From positions 226,601 through 290,600 of the forward strand of contig NZ_QDKM01000005.1 in assembly GCF_003076755.1 (NCBI RefSeq): a stretch of 64,000 nt of DNA, in the 5' to 3' direction. The position numbers and the translations under genes are program-made. Origin of the DNA: Pararhodobacter oceanensis. GTDB lineage: Bacteria; Pseudomonadota; Alphaproteobacteria; Rhodobacterales; Rhodobacteraceae. A model generated the notes under the pieces. It was not told the DNA's origin. It saw only the letters and a list, made by a program, of their open reading frames with translations, and did no database searches. This document shows, piece after piece, positions 46,222 through 56,299 of this stretch (its first letter is position 1; each line of letters begins with the position of its first letter).

Positions 46222-47754
46222 ATGCGCGGCCCACACAACATCTGGCGGTTGATCCGCACCGGCGCCACATTCGAGCGCACCGGCGCCATGCAAGTGGTGT
46301 TCGAGGCCGCCAATGTCCCGCCGCGTCTGCGCGTTCTGGCGCGGGTGCTCGGCTGGCCGTTCAAATTCCTCGGGTTGCGCGGTGATCCCGAACTGCCGCC
46401 AGTGACCCGCGCGCTCTCGGCGCTGGGTCCGGCCTATATCAAATTCGGTCAAATCCTCTCGACCCGCCCCGATATCGTCGGGCCGGAACTGGCCACGCAA
46501 CTGCGCTATCTGCAAGACCAACTGCCGCCGTTCCCCACCGCGCAGGCCCGCGCGATGATCGAGGCCGAGCTGGACGCGCCGGTCGATACGCTGTTCTCGG
46601 AGTTCTCGGAACCCGTCGCCGCCGCCTCGATCGCGCAGGTCCACCGCGCCCGCGTCAAAGCCACCGGCGAGGATGTCGCGGTGAAAGTGCTGCGCCCCGG
46701 GATCGTGCGGGCGTTTCGCCGTGATATCAACGCTTTCTACCTGATCGCCAGCCTTGTCGAATGGGCGCTGCCCTCGGCCCGCCGGTTGCGCCCGAATGAT
46801 GTGATCACGCATTTCGAGGGCGTGGTGATGGGCGAATTGGACCTGCGGCTGGAAACCGCCGCCGCCGCCGAATTCGCCGCCAATACCGAGGGCGACGCCG
46901 GATTTCAGGTGCCGAAACCGGTCTGGAACCTCTCGGGCCGCGAGGTGATGACGCTGGGCTGGGCCGAGGGCGCCTCTTTGGGCGACAATGCCGCGATTGA
47001 CGCTCTGGGCGTTGACCGCGCCGAGCTCAGCGAGCGGGTCTTGCAATTGTTCCTCAAACACGCGCTGCGCGACGGGTATTTCCACGCCGATATGCATCAG
47101 GGCAACCTGAAAGTCGCGGCGAATGGCGATCTGATCGCCTATGATTTCGGCATCATGGGGCAGATCGACGAATACACCCGCCGCGTCTATGCCGAGATCC
47201 TCTTCGGCTTTATTTCCAAGGATTACCGCCGCGTCGCCGAGGTGCATTTCGAGGCCGGCTATGTCCCCGCCGACCGCGATATCGACGAATTCGCCCGCGC
47301 CCTGCGCTCGGTTGGCGAGCCGATTTTCGGCATGGATGCGACCCATATCTCGATGGCGCGGCTGCTGAACTATCTGCTCGAAGTGACCGAGCGTTTCGGC
47401 ATGGAAACCCGCACCGAGCTGATCCTGTTGCAGCGCACCATGGTGGTGGTCGAAGGCGTCTCGCGCTCGCTCAACCCGTCGATCAATATCTGGAAGGTCG
47501 GGCAGCCGGTGGTCGAGGATTACATCCGCACCAGCCTCGGCCCGAAGGCTTTGGCGCTGGATCTCAAACGCACCGCGCTGGTGCTCAGCCGCTTTGGCCC
47601 GCATTTGCCGAAAGCCGTTGAAACCGCGCTTTTGCGCGCCCGCACCCCCGAGGTGCGCCAGCCCGCGCCGCGCGATTATACGCCGGTGGCATGGTTTCTC
47701 GCCGGTGCCGGTCTGGCTTGGGCGGGGATGCTGACGGTGTTGTTTCTCTTTTAA
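46222..47754 (+). CDS. ubiB: Ubiquinone biosynthesis kinase-like protein UbiB
   Basis: A 510-residue ABC1/ADCK-type atypical kinase. The KxGQ motif is YIKFGQILSTRPDIVG near 72-87, the Ala-rich loop EPVAAASIAQVHRARVK near 132-148, and the catalytic HADMHQGNLKVAANGDLIAY then DFGIMGQ near 290-316. A hydrophobic helix at the C-terminus (AGMLTVLFLF) anchors it in the membrane. It supports coenzyme Q assembly rather than classic protein phosphorylation. Confidence 0.96.
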   Translation: MRGPHNIWRLIRTGATFERTGAMQVVFEAANVPPRLRVLARVLGWPFKFLGLRGDPELPPVTRALSALGPAYIKFGQILSTRPDIVGPELATQLRYLQDQLPPFPTAQARAMIEAELDAPVDTLFSEFSEPVAAASIAQVHRARVKATGEDVAVKVLRPGIVRAFRRDINAFYLIASLVEWALPSARRLRPNDVITHFEGVVMGELDLRLETAAAAEFAANTEGDAGFQVPKPVWNLSGREVMTLGWAEGASLGDNAAIDALGVDRAELSERVLQLFLKHALRDGYFHADMHQGNLKVAANGDLIAYDFGIMGQIDEYTRRVYAEILFGFISKDYRRVAEVHFEAGYVPADRDIDEFARALRSVGEPIFGMDATHISMARLLNYLLEVTERFGMETRTELILLQRTMVVVEGVSRSLNPSINIWKVGQPVVEDYIRTSLGPKALALDLKRTALVLSRFGPHLPKAVETALLRARTPEVRQPAPRDYTPVAWFLAGAGLAWAGMLTVLFLF

Positions 47755-47781
47755 CCCCCGTCAGCGCCCGCCCCGATGAAC

Positions 47782-47809
47782 CAAGCCGCCCCGTTGACAG
47801 GGCGGCTTG
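47782..47809. terminator. Hairpin between convergent ubiB and flgD
   Basis: CAAGCCGCCC pairs with GGGCGGCTTG around an 8-base loop in the short space between the convergent genes. Flanking T-runs are weak on both sides. Confidence 0.6.
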
Positions 47810-47821
47810 TAATTACGCGGG

Positions 47822-48481
47822 TTAAATCTGCGCCTCTGCCACCGCAGGCCGCAGGCCGGTCACCGCCGAACTGTCGATCCAGAGATCACCGGGCATCACC
47901 AGCATCGTCGCGCCGTTTTCATAGCGCGCTTCGAGAACCGGCACATAGGCGGCGACGGGCTGGGTATCCATCACCTCGCCGTTCAGCCGCGAATCAATCT
48001 CGAATGTATAGGCGCCCTCGGGCAGGGGCACACCCTCAGGCCCGACGCCATCCCATTGATAACTCAGCGTATCTGGCGCCAACACCCGGCTGTCAACAAT
48101 TGCGCCGTCACGGTCGCGCACGATCAAAGTGACCGCATCGGCCCCCAGCGCCGGATCCGGCGTCAGTTCGATCGGCGCGCCGGTGAATGTCACGCCGCCG
48201 TAAATCCGCGCCTCCATCCCGACCCAGGTGCCCAGCCCGGCCAGCCCCGCCTGACTCAGCATCGAGGTCAGCAGTTGATTGGTATGGCTTTGCTGCTCAA
48301 CCCCCGAGAATGTGGCGAGTTGCACGGCGAAATCGGTGGAATTCATCGGGTTCAGCGGGTCTTGGTTGCGCATCTGCACGGTCAGCATGTTGAGGAATGT
48401 CTGATAGTCCGATTGCTCGCCCGCTGCGGCGGCGGTGCTGGTGGCTTGGGTGGTTGTGGCGGTGGTGGCTGAAACGTCCAT
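47822..48481 (-). CDS. flgD: Flagellar hook capping protein FlgD
   Basis: A 219-residue hook scaffold. The N-terminal signature is YQTFLNMLTVQMRNQDPLNP near residues 26-45, followed by FAVQLATFSGVEQQ. The rest is the Ig/tudor-like cap domain (WVGMEARIYGGVTFTGAP, then LPEGAYTFEI). It caps the growing hook. AGGAG precedes the ATG, and it lies 12 bases downstream of fliK. Confidence 0.95.
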   Translation of the reverse strand: MDVSATTATTTQATSTAAAAGEQSDYQTFLNMLTVQMRNQDPLNPMNSTDFAVQLATFSGVEQQSHTNQLLTSMLSQAGLAGLGTWVGMEARIYGGVTFTGAPIELTPDPALGADAVTLIVRDRDGAIVDSRVLAPDTLSYQWDGVGPEGVPLPEGAYTFEIDSRLNGEVMDTQPVAAYVPVLEARYENGATMLVMPGDLWIDSSAVTGLRPAVAEAQI

Positions 48482-48493
48482 ATGCGGCTCCTG

Positions 48494-49915
48494 TTATAAG
48501 CGCAGATCAAGGTGGTCATCGGGCATCTCGGGCGCAGATGGCGCCGCGCTATCGCCCTTATCCGGCGGGGTTTGCGCCGCGGCGGGTTGCGCGCTCTGGT
48601 GTCCCGCCTGTTGGCCCATTTGCTGACCCGTTTGTTGTCCGGTCTGTTCTCCGGTGGCGCCGCCGCCCGATTCACCGGCGAACCTCACCGATAGATTGTC
48701 ATGGCCAAGCAGGCGCAGATCCTGCTCCAGCGCGGTGATATGCTGGCGCATCAGCACCAAGGTTTCGGGGCGTTCGACCTGAATGATCAGCGTGCTTTGG
48801 GTCTCGGTGCCGGTCAGCCGCATACGCACGCGACCCAGTTCCTCGGGCGCCAGCGCGATCTCGAAGCCGCGGGTATTGGCGGCGGGCAGATGCGGCGCGA
48901 GTTGCTGGGCGATGCTCTGGATCACCGCCGGGCTGGCTCTGGTCGCGGGCGTGGCGGGGTCAAGCGGCATCAGCGTTTCCACCGAGAACCCCGCCGCCGT
49001 CACAGCGGACAACGCGCCAAGCGGTGCGGGGGCAGGGCCGTCGTTCGAGGCCAGCGCGGCGATGGCATTCGGCATCTCAGGCGCGGTGGGTGCTGCGGTT
49101 GGCGGGGCGGTTGTTGGCGTGACTGCGGTGGGGGCCTCGGTCGGCAGCGCTTTGTCGGCAAGACCCTTCACCTTCGGCACCCCTCCGCCGATGCCCAAAC
49201 GCAGCATATCCGCCTCGGTCAGTTGCGCGGTGAGCGCGGCGCCCGCAGTGCTCTGCGCCGTGGACGTGGATGCGGTCGGGGCTGCAGTCCCTGCAGCCCC
49301 TATCGTGGTGGCGCCTATAATAGATGTGATGAGCGGGTCTTGCGCGGCGCCCGCCAATGCCCCCGACTCAGCCCCAACACCGGCCCCAACTCCGCCCGAG
49401 CCCTGCAGCGACAAACGCCCGAACCAGAGCGCGGTTGCCCGTGTTTCCACACCCTCCCGCGCCGCCTCCGCTTTCTGCGCCGCGCCGGCTTTTTTCGCGC
49501 TCTTTTCTGCGGTCTGTTGTGTGACCTGCTGTTCGGCTTTGGGATCGGACGCCTGTTTGGCCTCCCCCATGCCAGCCCCCTCAGCGACACCCGCAACGGC
49601 AGGCACCACGGGCAAACCCGCCAGCGCCTCAAACCCCGTCACCGGCCCCTCGGACACCGTATCAACAGCACCCTCGCCAGCCACCTGCGGCTCGGCATCG
49701 GCCAGCGCCTCGACATCCCCCTGATCCTTGGGCGCCTCCACCTCCGCCTGCTCGGCCAGAGCCGTCGCATCCTCGGCACCATCCTGCGGCGCCGTCTCCG
49801 CGCGCAGGGCCGTCATCAGCGAGGTAAACTCCGCCCCGCCGTTTTTACCCTCCGGCAGCGGCCCCCCCGCACGCGGCGGCGGCAAATTCGAATCAATCGG
49901 CAACATAGCGACCAT
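48494..49915 (-). CDS. fliK: Flagellar hook-length control protein FliK
   Basis: A 473-residue, low-complexity, Ala/Thr/Pro-rich protein of the FliK type. The conserved C-terminal domain lies around residues 355-425: FEIALAPEELGRVRMRLTG, then VERPETLVLMRQHITALEQD and LRLLGHDNLSVRF. Near the end is a Gln-rich mini-repeat of about four TGQQ-like units. It acts as a hook ruler and switches export to filament. Upstream of flgD on the same strand; divergent from the FlgJ-like gene. Confidence 0.92.
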   Translation of the reverse strand: MVAMLPIDSNLPPPRAGGPLPEGKNGGAEFTSLMTALRAETAPQDGAEDATALAEQAEVEAPKDQGDVEALADAEPQVAGEGAVDTVSEGPVTGFEALAGLPVVPAVAGVAEGAGMGEAKQASDPKAEQQVTQQTAEKSAKKAGAAQKAEAAREGVETRATALWFGRLSLQGSGGVGAGVGAESGALAGAAQDPLITSIIGATTIGAAGTAAPTASTSTAQSTAGAALTAQLTEADMLRLGIGGGVPKVKGLADKALPTEAPTAVTPTTAPPTAAPTAPEMPNAIAALASNDGPAPAPLGALSAVTAAGFSVETLMPLDPATPATRASPAVIQSIAQQLAPHLPAANTRGFEIALAPEELGRVRMRLTGTETQSTLIIQVERPETLVLMRQHITALEQDLRLLGHDNLSVRFAGESGGGATGEQTGQQTGQQMGQQAGHQSAQPAAAQTPPDKGDSAAPSAPEMPDDHLDLRL

Positions 49916-50015
49916 AAACCTGTCCCCTTCACTGGGTTTTCTTAGGTTTAGCAGCAGAAAGTTACCGCTTCTTTACCGGCAGCGCAGAAACTGTCCCTAT
50001 CAAACAGGAGTTCCC

Positions 50016-50315
50016 ATGACCGTGATTCTGCCTTCCCTGCCGCCACAAATACCCGGCACCACCGCTGTAACCCCTGACAATCCCTCACGAATCCGCCAAA
50101 GCGCCGAGGCATTGGAAAGCGCCTTTCTGGCGGAAATGCTGAAAAACGCCGGTGTGTTCAAACCCGGCGAATCATTCGGCGGCGGCGAGGGGGAGGCGCA
50201 ATTCACCTCGTTTATCGCCGATGCCCATGCCCGCGCCATGGTCGCCCGCGGCGGCATCGGGCTGGCCGATCACATCGAGCGCACGCTGATCGCGCGGCAA
50301 GGCGGTGGCGTATGA
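50016..50315 (+). CDS. Rod-binding protein (FlgJ N-terminal domain type)
   Basis: A 99-residue protein equal to the N-terminal rod-binding half of FlgJ: AEALESAFLAEMLKNAGVFK then GEAQFTSFIADAHARAM and GGIGLADHIER. The C-terminal muramidase domain of enteric FlgJ is absent, as in many alphaproteobacteria (Chel-type). CAGGAG precedes the ATG. Overlaps the FlgN-like gene by four bases. Confidence 0.9.
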   Translation: MTVILPSLPPQIPGTTAVTPDNPSRIRQSAEALESAFLAEMLKNAGVFKPGESFGGGEGEAQFTSFIADAHARAMVARGGIGLADHIERTLIARQGGGV

Positions 50316-50671
50316 GCCGCTCGTCGAAACCCGATCTGACGCGGATGTTAACCCTGCTTGAGCAAGAGCGTAAGGCCCTGCGCGCCTATGACCTCGACCG
50401 GCTCTCGCGCCTCGCCCCGCGCAAAGAGGCGCTGCTGGCACGGCTTGAGGCGGGGATCGCCCCGCAGGATGGCGCCGAATCGCTGGTTCATGCGGTGCGC
50501 GACGGCGCGCGCGAGAATGCACAGCTATATCAGGCCGCGATCCAGGGGTTGCAGGACGCGCGCAGCCTGATCACCCGCTGCACTGCCCCGCCGGATGACC
50601 GCACCTATAGCCGCGATGGCGCCCGTCAGGTGATCGATCCGCCCGCCGGAACCGTGCAACGGCGCGCGTGA
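50312..50671 (+). CDS. FlgN-like flagellar export chaperone
   Basis: A 119-residue, mainly helical protein: LTLLEQERKALRAYDLDRLS near the N-terminus and a second long helix to LITRC, then a tail with TYSRDGARQ, resembling FlgN ends. FlgN carries hook-junction proteins FlgK and FlgL to export. The call rests on weak similarity, size and overlap with the rod-binding gene. Confidence 0.7.
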   Translation: MSRSSKPDLTRMLTLLEQERKALRAYDLDRLSRLAPRKEALLARLEAGIAPQDGAESLVHAVRDGARENAQLYQAAIQGLQDARSLITRCTAPPDDRTYSRDGARQVIDPPAGTVQRRA

Positions 50672-50936
50672 CTCAGCGGTCTTCCGGCGAATCCGCACCC
50701 CCGGCGATTCGCCACCCGCGGCCAGCCCGTAACTGTCTCGCATTTGAGTGAAAAATACCCGGTAGGGCGTTGCGCGGTTAAGGTCATGTTAGGGATTACC
50801 GGCGAGGTTGAGGGGGCACCAATACGGTGGCGCGGCTGGCAGGAAACCTGAATAGCCGTAGGTCCAGAATGGGCGTGTTTGCCGCAAGATGCGGCAGTGA
50901 ACCGGCGTGAATGCGCCCAATCTCTAAGGAAAAATA

Positions 50937-51764
50937 ATGTCCTCAATCATGACCAACAATAGCGCAATGGTTGCGCTGGCAACCCTGCGCAACATCAACA
51001 GCAACATGGCCGAGACCCAGAGCCAGATTTCGACCGGTAAGTCGGTGGCAACGGCCAAAGATAACGCTGCTGTCTGGGCGATCTCGAAAACCATGGAAGC
51101 GGATGTGCAAGGTTTCAACGGGGTGAGCGACGCGCTCGCGCTTGGCTCTTCGACGGTTGCGGTGGCCCGTTCGGCCGCTGAAACGGTCACTGAACTGCTG
51201 ACCGAGATGAAAGAGAAAATCGTTTCGGCGCAGGGTGAAAACGTTGACCATGCCAAGATCCAGGCCGATATCGCCGGCTACGCAGCGCAGATCGACGGTG
51301 TCGTGAAAGCGGCGCAGTTCAACGGTCTGAATCTCGTTGAAAACGGCAGCACCGACACCACTGTCCTCTCGTCTATGGACCGTGCAGCTGGCGTTGTGAC
51401 GGCAAGCTCCATCGACGTGGTGGCTGCTGATCTTTCGGCTGCGACCCTGGGCGTCGACGCTGCCGGCATTGATGTGACCGCTGGCGGCACGCAGGCGCAT
51501 CTGACCTCGGTCGAAGCTGCGATTGCCACAACCATCGACGCTGCCGCCGCATTCGGTTCGGTGCAGGGCCGGATCGACATCCAAAGCGAGTATATCTCCA
51601 GCCTGACCGACTCCATGCGTTCGGGGATTGGCTCGCTGGTCGATGCCGATATGGAAGAGACCTCGGCCAGATTGCAGGCGCTGCAGGTTCAGCAGCAGCT
51701 GGGCATTCAGGCGCTGTCGATCGCCAACCAGGCGCCGCAGAACATCCTCTCGCTGTTCCGCTAA
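50937..51764 (+). CDS. fliC: Flagellin
   Basis: A 275-residue flagellin consisting almost only of the conserved D0/D1 regions. The N-terminus is SSIMTNNSAMVALATLRNIN and TQSQISTGKSVATAKDNAA; the C-terminus is QALQVQQQLGIQALSIANQA and PQNILSLFR. The middle is short and Thr/Ala/Asp-rich, as in Roseobacter-type flagellins. AAGGA precedes the ATG. A strong terminator follows, then flaF and flbT. I could not identify a clear promoter in the ~265-base leader. Confidence 0.97.
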   Translation: MSSIMTNNSAMVALATLRNINSNMAETQSQISTGKSVATAKDNAAVWAISKTMEADVQGFNGVSDALALGSSTVAVARSAAETVTELLTEMKEKIVSAQGENVDHAKIQADIAGYAAQIDGVVKAAQFNGLNLVENGSTDTTVLSSMDRAAGVVTASSIDVVAADLSAATLGVDAAGIDVTAGGTQAHLTSVEAAIATTIDAAAAFGSVQGRIDIQSEYISSLTDSMRSGIGSLVDADMEETSARLQALQVQQQLGIQALSIANQAPQNILSLFR

Positions 51765-51770
51765 AATACT

Positions 51771-51799
51771 GGCCGGAGCCTTCGGGCTCCGGCCTCTTT
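51771..51799 (+). terminator. Flagellin terminator
   Basis: GGCCGGAGCC-TTCG-GGCTCCGGCC: a perfect 10-base stem with a UUCG tetraloop followed by TCTTT, seven bases past the flagellin stop. Confidence 0.92.
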
Positions 51800-51891
51800 C
51801 GCCCATCCTCCCGTTGACCGTCTTCTAACCGCCGCCTCCCGTCTTCTCTTCGCCATCTTCCATCCCATGACTCGCACCATGAGGCTCTGAA

Positions 51892-52272
51892 ATGAACGTC
51901 GCAGCACATGCACAATCGGCCTACGGGTCGACGACAAGAATTCTCAAAACCCCGCGCGACATCGAATATGATGTCTTGGCCCGCATCACCGGACGCCTGC
52001 AAAAGCATCTGCCGCAAGACGCCAAACGCCTTACGCCCGAGTTGGTCGCCGTTCTCGATGAAAACCGCCGCCTCTGGACCACGTTCGCGACGGATCTGGC
52101 CGATAAAGACAATGGGTTCCCGCAAGACCTGCGCGCGCAGATGTTCTATCTGGCGGAATTCACCCTGCAACACACCCATAAGGTGCTGGCGGGCAAGGCC
52201 TCGGCCGATGTTCTCGTTGAAATCAACACCTCGGTGATGCGTGGCTTGCGCGGCCAGGGGCAGGCTGCATGA
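51892..52272 (+). CDS. flaF: Flagellar biosynthesis regulator FlaF
   Basis: A 126-residue protein of the FlaF family: YGSTTRILKTPRDIEYDVLA near residues 11-30 and LAEFTLQHTHKVLAGKASAD near the end. In Caulobacter FlaF is needed for flagellin synthesis and works with FlbT. Overlaps flbT by four bases. Confidence 0.93.
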   Translation: MNVAAHAQSAYGSTTRILKTPRDIEYDVLARITGRLQKHLPQDAKRLTPELVAVLDENRRLWTTFATDLADKDNGFPQDLRAQMFYLAEFTLQHTHKVLAGKASADVLVEINTSVMRGLRGQGQAA

Positions 52273-52673
52273 GTGGCCTCATTCTAAAACTTGCCCCGCA
52301 TGAGCGGGTGCTGATCAACGGCGCGGTGATCGAGAATGGCGACCGGCGCAGCCGTTTCTCCATCGTCTCGCCGCATGCCAATATCCTGCGTCTGCGCGAC
52401 GCAATCCACCCTGAGGATGCCAGCACGCCGGTCAGCCGCGTTTGCTATATCGCGCAGCTGGTGCTGTCGGGCGATACCACCGCCGAGGAGGCCGAGCCGC
52501 AATTGCTGCGCGGGATCGAACAGCTCAGTCAGGTGCTCACCGATCTCGACAGCCGCAACCTGTTGAACCGCGCTTCCGAGGCGGTGATGAATGGTGAATT
52601 CTATCCGGCGATGCGCCATCTGCGGGCGCTTTTGCCGCGCGAGAAACGGCTTCTGGCCGTGACACGGCAATGA
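52269..52673 (+). CDS. flbT: Flagellar biosynthesis repressor FlbT
   Basis: A 134-residue protein with the FlbT pattern LILKLAPHERVLINGAVIEN then RRSRFSIVSPHANILR and SEAVMNGEFYPAMRHLRALL. FlbT binds the flagellin mRNA leader and controls its stability and translation in Caulobacter. ATGA overlaps link it to flaF before and the DUF1217 gene after. Confidence 0.94.
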   Translation: MSGLILKLAPHERVLINGAVIENGDRRSRFSIVSPHANILRLRDAIHPEDASTPVSRVCYIAQLVLSGDTTAEEAEPQLLRGIEQLSQVLTDLDSRNLLNRASEAVMNGEFYPAMRHLRALLPREKRLLAVTRQ

Positions 52674-53491
52674 GCTATCAACCGGTCATCCCTCTCGACG
52701 GTTTTGTCGGCTGGCGCTTTTTGCAGCGCACTTTGCCCAGCCAATCCGCCGCCCATGCCTCCACCCCGATGGCGCAGCGCGACGAAGCCTATGTGCGCGA
52801 GAATATCGGCGCGATCACCTCCGCGCAGGAGCTGGTCGCCGACCGCCGCATGCTGCGCATCGCGCTGACCGCTTACGGGCTCGCCGAGGATCTGCCAAAC
52901 CGCGCCTATATCGAGAAAGTGCTGGAAAGCTCGACCAAAGAAGAGGGCAGTTTCGTCAACCGCCTGACCGACAAACGCTATCACAAACTCGCCGAGGCCT
53001 TCGCCTTTGGCGACCGTCTGGTCCCGCGCACGCAATTGCCCAGTTTTGCCGATGACCTGATCGCGAAATTCCAGAACCGCAGTTTCGAAGAGGCGGTGGG
53101 CGCGCAGAATGACAATATGCGTATGGCGCTGGCCCTCGAACGCGACCTCTCCGAGCTCGCCGGTCAAGACAGTTCCGAATCGGCGAAATGGTTCACCATT
53201 CTCGGCACCCCCAGCCTGCGCCGCGTCTTCGAGACCGCCTTTATGCTGCCCAGCAGTTTCGGCACGCTCGATATCGACCGGCAGGTGGATATCCTGCAAT
53301 CGCGCACCGAACGGCTGACCGGCAGCGACTCGATCTCGCAATTCACCGATCCCGAGGCGATGAATGCCTTGACCGAACGCTTCTTCCTCGCTGGTCAGGT
53401 GCAGGCGATTCAGGCCCAAAGCGCCGGTAGCTCGGCCCTGAGCCTGCTGCAAAACGGCCAAGCCTCGCTCAACGCGCTGCTCGGCCGCTAA
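52670..53491 (+). CDS. DUF1217 family flagellar-associated protein
   Basis: A 273-residue protein of DUF1217, seen in alphaproteobacterial flagellar clusters. Typical pieces are VADRRMLRIALTAYGLAEDL and ESSTKEEGSFVNRLTDKRYH, with helical, Ala/Leu-rich segments elsewhere. No membrane segment or signal. Coupled by overlap to flbT. Its molecular role is not known; a link to flagellin export or assembly is inferred from context. Confidence 0.85.
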   Translation: MSYQPVIPLDGFVGWRFLQRTLPSQSAAHASTPMAQRDEAYVRENIGAITSAQELVADRRMLRIALTAYGLAEDLPNRAYIEKVLESSTKEEGSFVNRLTDKRYHKLAEAFAFGDRLVPRTQLPSFADDLIAKFQNRSFEEAVGAQNDNMRMALALERDLSELAGQDSSESAKWFTILGTPSLRRVFETAFMLPSSFGTLDIDRQVDILQSRTERLTGSDSISQFTDPEAMNALTERFFLAGQVQAIQAQSAGSSALSLLQNGQASLNALLGR

Positions 53492-53637
53492 CACCCGCCG
53501 CATCCGCTAAGGGGCTATCTGTTCGGCGGGGGCGATGATCGCAGGGCAATTGCAGCCACGCCAAGGGGGCAACTCAACGCAAAATGCACCAAGCGCCGCT
53601 TCGATACCCGGCGTTTCATCCCCAAACCATAAAAGCC

Positions 53638-53668
53638 AAAGGCCGCGACAAACCATGTCGCGGCCTTT
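53638..53668. terminator. Bidirectional terminator between flagellar block and sdhB
   Basis: AAAGGCCGCGAC at 53638-53649 pairs perfectly with GTCGCGGCCTTT at 53657-53668 around a 7-base loop. A and T at the stem ends serve both convergent directions. Confidence 0.85.
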
Positions 53669-53690
53669 GCAATTCTCGCTATAGCACCGC

Positions 53691-54470
53691 TTAGACGACG
53701 CGCTCGACCATCAGCTTTTTCACCTCGGCAATCGCCTTGGCGGGGTTCAACCCCTTCGGGCAGGTCGAGGTGCAATTCATGATCGTGTGGCAGCGATAGA
53801 GTTTGAACGGATCATGCAGATCATCCAACCGCTCACCCTGAGCCTCATCGCGCGAATCGATGATCCAGCGGTAGGCATGCAGCAGCGCCGCAGGGCCCAG
53901 ATAGCGATCCGAGTTCCACCAATAGCTGGGGCAGGCGGTCGAGCAACAGGCGCACATCACGCATTCATAAAGCCCGTCCAGCTTGGCGCGGTCGTCGATC
54001 GACTGGCGCCATTCCTTCGCCGGCGTGTTGGTCTTGGTTTCCAGCCAGGGCATGATCGATTCATGCTGCGCGTAGAAATTCGTCAGATCGGGGATCAGAT
54101 CCTTGACCACCGGCATATGCGGCAGCGGGTAGATTTTGACGTCGCCCTTCACCTCATCCATGCCGAAAATACAGGCCAGCGTGTTGCGCCCGTCGATATT
54201 CATCGCGCAAGAGCCGCAAATCCCCTCACGGCAGGACCGCCGGAAAGTCAGCGTCGGATCAATCTCGTTCTTGATCTTGATCAGCGCGTCCAGAACCATC
54301 GGCCCGCAGCTATCGAGGTCGATGAAATAGGTATCGACGCGCGGATTTTCCCCGTCATCGGGCGACCAGCGGTAAATCCGGAAGGTGCGCAGGTTCTTCG
54401 CCCCCGCCGGTTTCGGCCAGGTCTTGCCGGTGCGGATTTTCGAATTCTTCGGGAGTGCCAGTTCCACCAT
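53691..54470 (-). CDS. sdhB: Succinate dehydrogenase iron-sulfur subunit
   Basis: A 259-residue subunit carrying three Fe-S clusters: [15 protein letters not shown] with a further Cys in NTLAC ([2Fe-2S], residues ~74-97), [17 protein letters not shown] ([4Fe-4S]) and [17 protein letters not shown] ([3Fe-4S] and the last [4Fe-4S] Cys). It carries electrons from FAD to quinone. The start at 54470 is MVELALPKN. Last of sdhCDAB. Confidence 0.98.
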   Translation of the reverse strand: MVELALPKNSKIRTGKTWPKPAGAKNLRTFRIYRWSPDDGENPRVDTYFIDLDSCGPMVLDALIKIKNEIDPTLTFRRSCREGICGSCAMNIDGRNTLACIFGMDEVKGDVKIYPLPHMPVVKDLIPDLTNFYAQHESIMPWLETKTNTPAKEWRQSIDDRAKLDGLYECVMCACCSTACPSYWWNSDRYLGPAALLHAYRWIIDSRDEAQGERLDDLHDPFKLYRCHTIMNCTSTCPKGLNPAKAIAEVKKLMVERVV

Positions 54471-54483
54471 TGTCGCCGCCTCC

Positions 54484-56289
54484 TTAATACACGCGCGCTT
54501 TGGGCGCGATTTTCTTCGGATCAATGCCGCCCTCGTCCAGCGAGGTCAGCGGCTCGGTGACCACTCCGCGGTAATCGAGACGCACCTGATTGCCCTCGAC
54601 CCAGGCCAGCGAATGCTTGCGCCAGTTCACATCGTCGCGGTCGGGGTAATCCTCATGCGCATGGGCGCCGCGCGATTCCTTACGCGCCTCGGCGCCGTGG
54701 ATCGTGGCCAGCGCGCTCGGCATCAGGTTTTCCAGCTCCAGCGTTTCCATCAGGTCCGAGTTCCACACCAAGGAGCGGTCGGTGACCTTTAGATCATCCA
54801 TTTTCGCCGCCACCTGGGTCATCTTCTCGACCCCTTCGGCCAGCGTTTTATCGGTGCGGAACACCGCCGCATCGGCCTGCATCGTGGTCTGCATCTCCAA
54901 CCGAAGCTCGGCGGTCGGGGTGCCGCCATTGGCGTTGCGCAAACGGTCGAACCGCTCCACGGCTTTCTCGACCGCGGCTTTCGAGCTTTCGCGGTTGGCC
55001 GAATTCGGGTCGATCAATTGACCGGCGCGGATCGCCGCCGCACGGCCAAAGACCACCAGATCGATCAGCGAGTTCGAGCCCAGACGGTTCGCCCCATGCA
55101 CCGAGGCGCAGGCGGCTTCGCCCACCGCCATCAGGCCCGGCGCGGTGCGCGTCGGGTTCTCGGCATCGGCGTTCAGCACTTCGCCCCAATAGTTCGTCGG
55201 CACGCCGCCCATGTTGTAATGCACCGTCGGCAGCACCGGAATCGGCTCTTTGTTCAGGTCAACACCGGCAAAAATCCGCGCCGATTCCGAGATCCCCGGC
55301 AGCCGCAGCGCCAAAGTCTCGGGCGGCAGATGGTTCAGGTGCAGATGGATGTGGTCCTTATTCGGCCCCACCCCGCGGCCTTCGCGGATCTCCATGGTCA
55401 TGCAGCGCGACACCACATCGCGCGAGGCCAGATCCTTATAGGTCGGTGCATAACGCTCCATGAACCGCTCGCCTTCCGAGTTGGTCAGATAACCACCCTC
55501 GCCGCGCGCGCCCTCGGTGATCAGACAGCCAGCGCCGTAAATCCCGGTCGGGTGGAATTGCACGAACTCCATATCCTGCAGCGGCAGACCCGCGCGCGCC
55601 GCCATCCCGTTGCCGTCACCGGTGCAGGTATGCGCCGAGGTCGCCGAGAAGAACGCCCGCCCGTAACCGCCGGTGGCCAGCACCACGGTCTTCGCGTTGA
55701 ACTGGTGCAGGGTGCCGTCGTCCAGCTTCCACGCCAGCACGCCGGTGCATTCGCCGTCATCGCTCATCAACAGGTCGATGGCGAAATATTCGATGTAGAA
55801 CTCGGCCTTTTCCTTCAGCGAGCGCCCATACAGCGTGTGCAGCATCGCATGGCCGGTGCGGTCGGCGGCGGCACAGGTGCGCTGCACCGGCGGGCCTTCG
55901 CCAAACTCGGTGGTATGGCCACCAAAGGGACGCTGGTAAATCTTGCCGTCCTCGGTGCGCGAGAAGGGCACGCCGTAATGCTCCAACTCGTAAACCGCTT
56001 TCGGCGCCTCACGGGTCAGATATTCCATCGCGTCCATATCGCCCAGCCAATCCGAGCCTTTGACCGTGTCATACATATGCCACTGCCAATTGTCGGGGCC
56101 CATGTTCGACAGCGAGGCGGCAATGCCCCCCTGCGCGGCCACGGTATGCGAACGGGTCGGGAAAACTTTGGTCACGCAGGCGGTCTTTAGCCCCTGCTCG
56201 GCCATGCCCAAAGTGGCACGCAGACCGGCACCACCGGCGCCGACCACGACCACATCATAGGTATGTTGTTCAATAGGATATGCAGACAT
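54484..56289 (-). CDS. sdhA: Succinate dehydrogenase flavoprotein subunit
   Basis: A 601-residue flavoprotein. The dinucleotide-binding start is [20 protein letters not shown]. Covalent FAD attaches at the His in [16 protein letters not shown] near 47-62, and the active-site region has [20 protein letters not shown] and [10 protein letters not shown]. It oxidises succinate to fumarate. GAGGA precedes the ATG; 10 bases after sdhD. Confidence 0.98.
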   Translation of the reverse strand: MSAYPIEQHTYDVVVVGAGGAGLRATLGMAEQGLKTACVTKVFPTRSHTVAAQGGIAASLSNMGPDNWQWHMYDTVKGSDWLGDMDAMEYLTREAPKAVYELEHYGVPFSRTEDGKIYQRPFGGHTTEFGEGPPVQRTCAAADRTGHAMLHTLYGRSLKEKAEFYIEYFAIDLLMSDDGECTGVLAWKLDDGTLHQFNAKTVVLATGGYGRAFFSATSAHTCTGDGNGMAARAGLPLQDMEFVQFHPTGIYGAGCLITEGARGEGGYLTNSEGERFMERYAPTYKDLASRDVVSRCMTMEIREGRGVGPNKDHIHLHLNHLPPETLALRLPGISESARIFAGVDLNKEPIPVLPTVHYNMGGVPTNYWGEVLNADAENPTRTAPGLMAVGEAACASVHGANRLGSNSLIDLVVFGRAAAIRAGQLIDPNSANRESSKAAVEKAVERFDRLRNANGGTPTAELRLEMQTTMQADAAVFRTDKTLAEGVEKMTQVAAKMDDLKVTDRSLVWNSDLMETLELENLMPSALATIHGAEARKESRGAHAHEDYPDRDDVNWRKHSLAWVEGNQVRLDYRGVVTEPLTSLDEGGIDPKKIAPKARVY

Positions 56290-56299
56290 TTTTGGGTCC

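Noticed and set aside
50672..50936. Sigma-54 or sigma-28 promoter for flagellin
   Set aside because: TGGCAGG and similar strings are present, but no match keeps both conserved elements at correct spacing.
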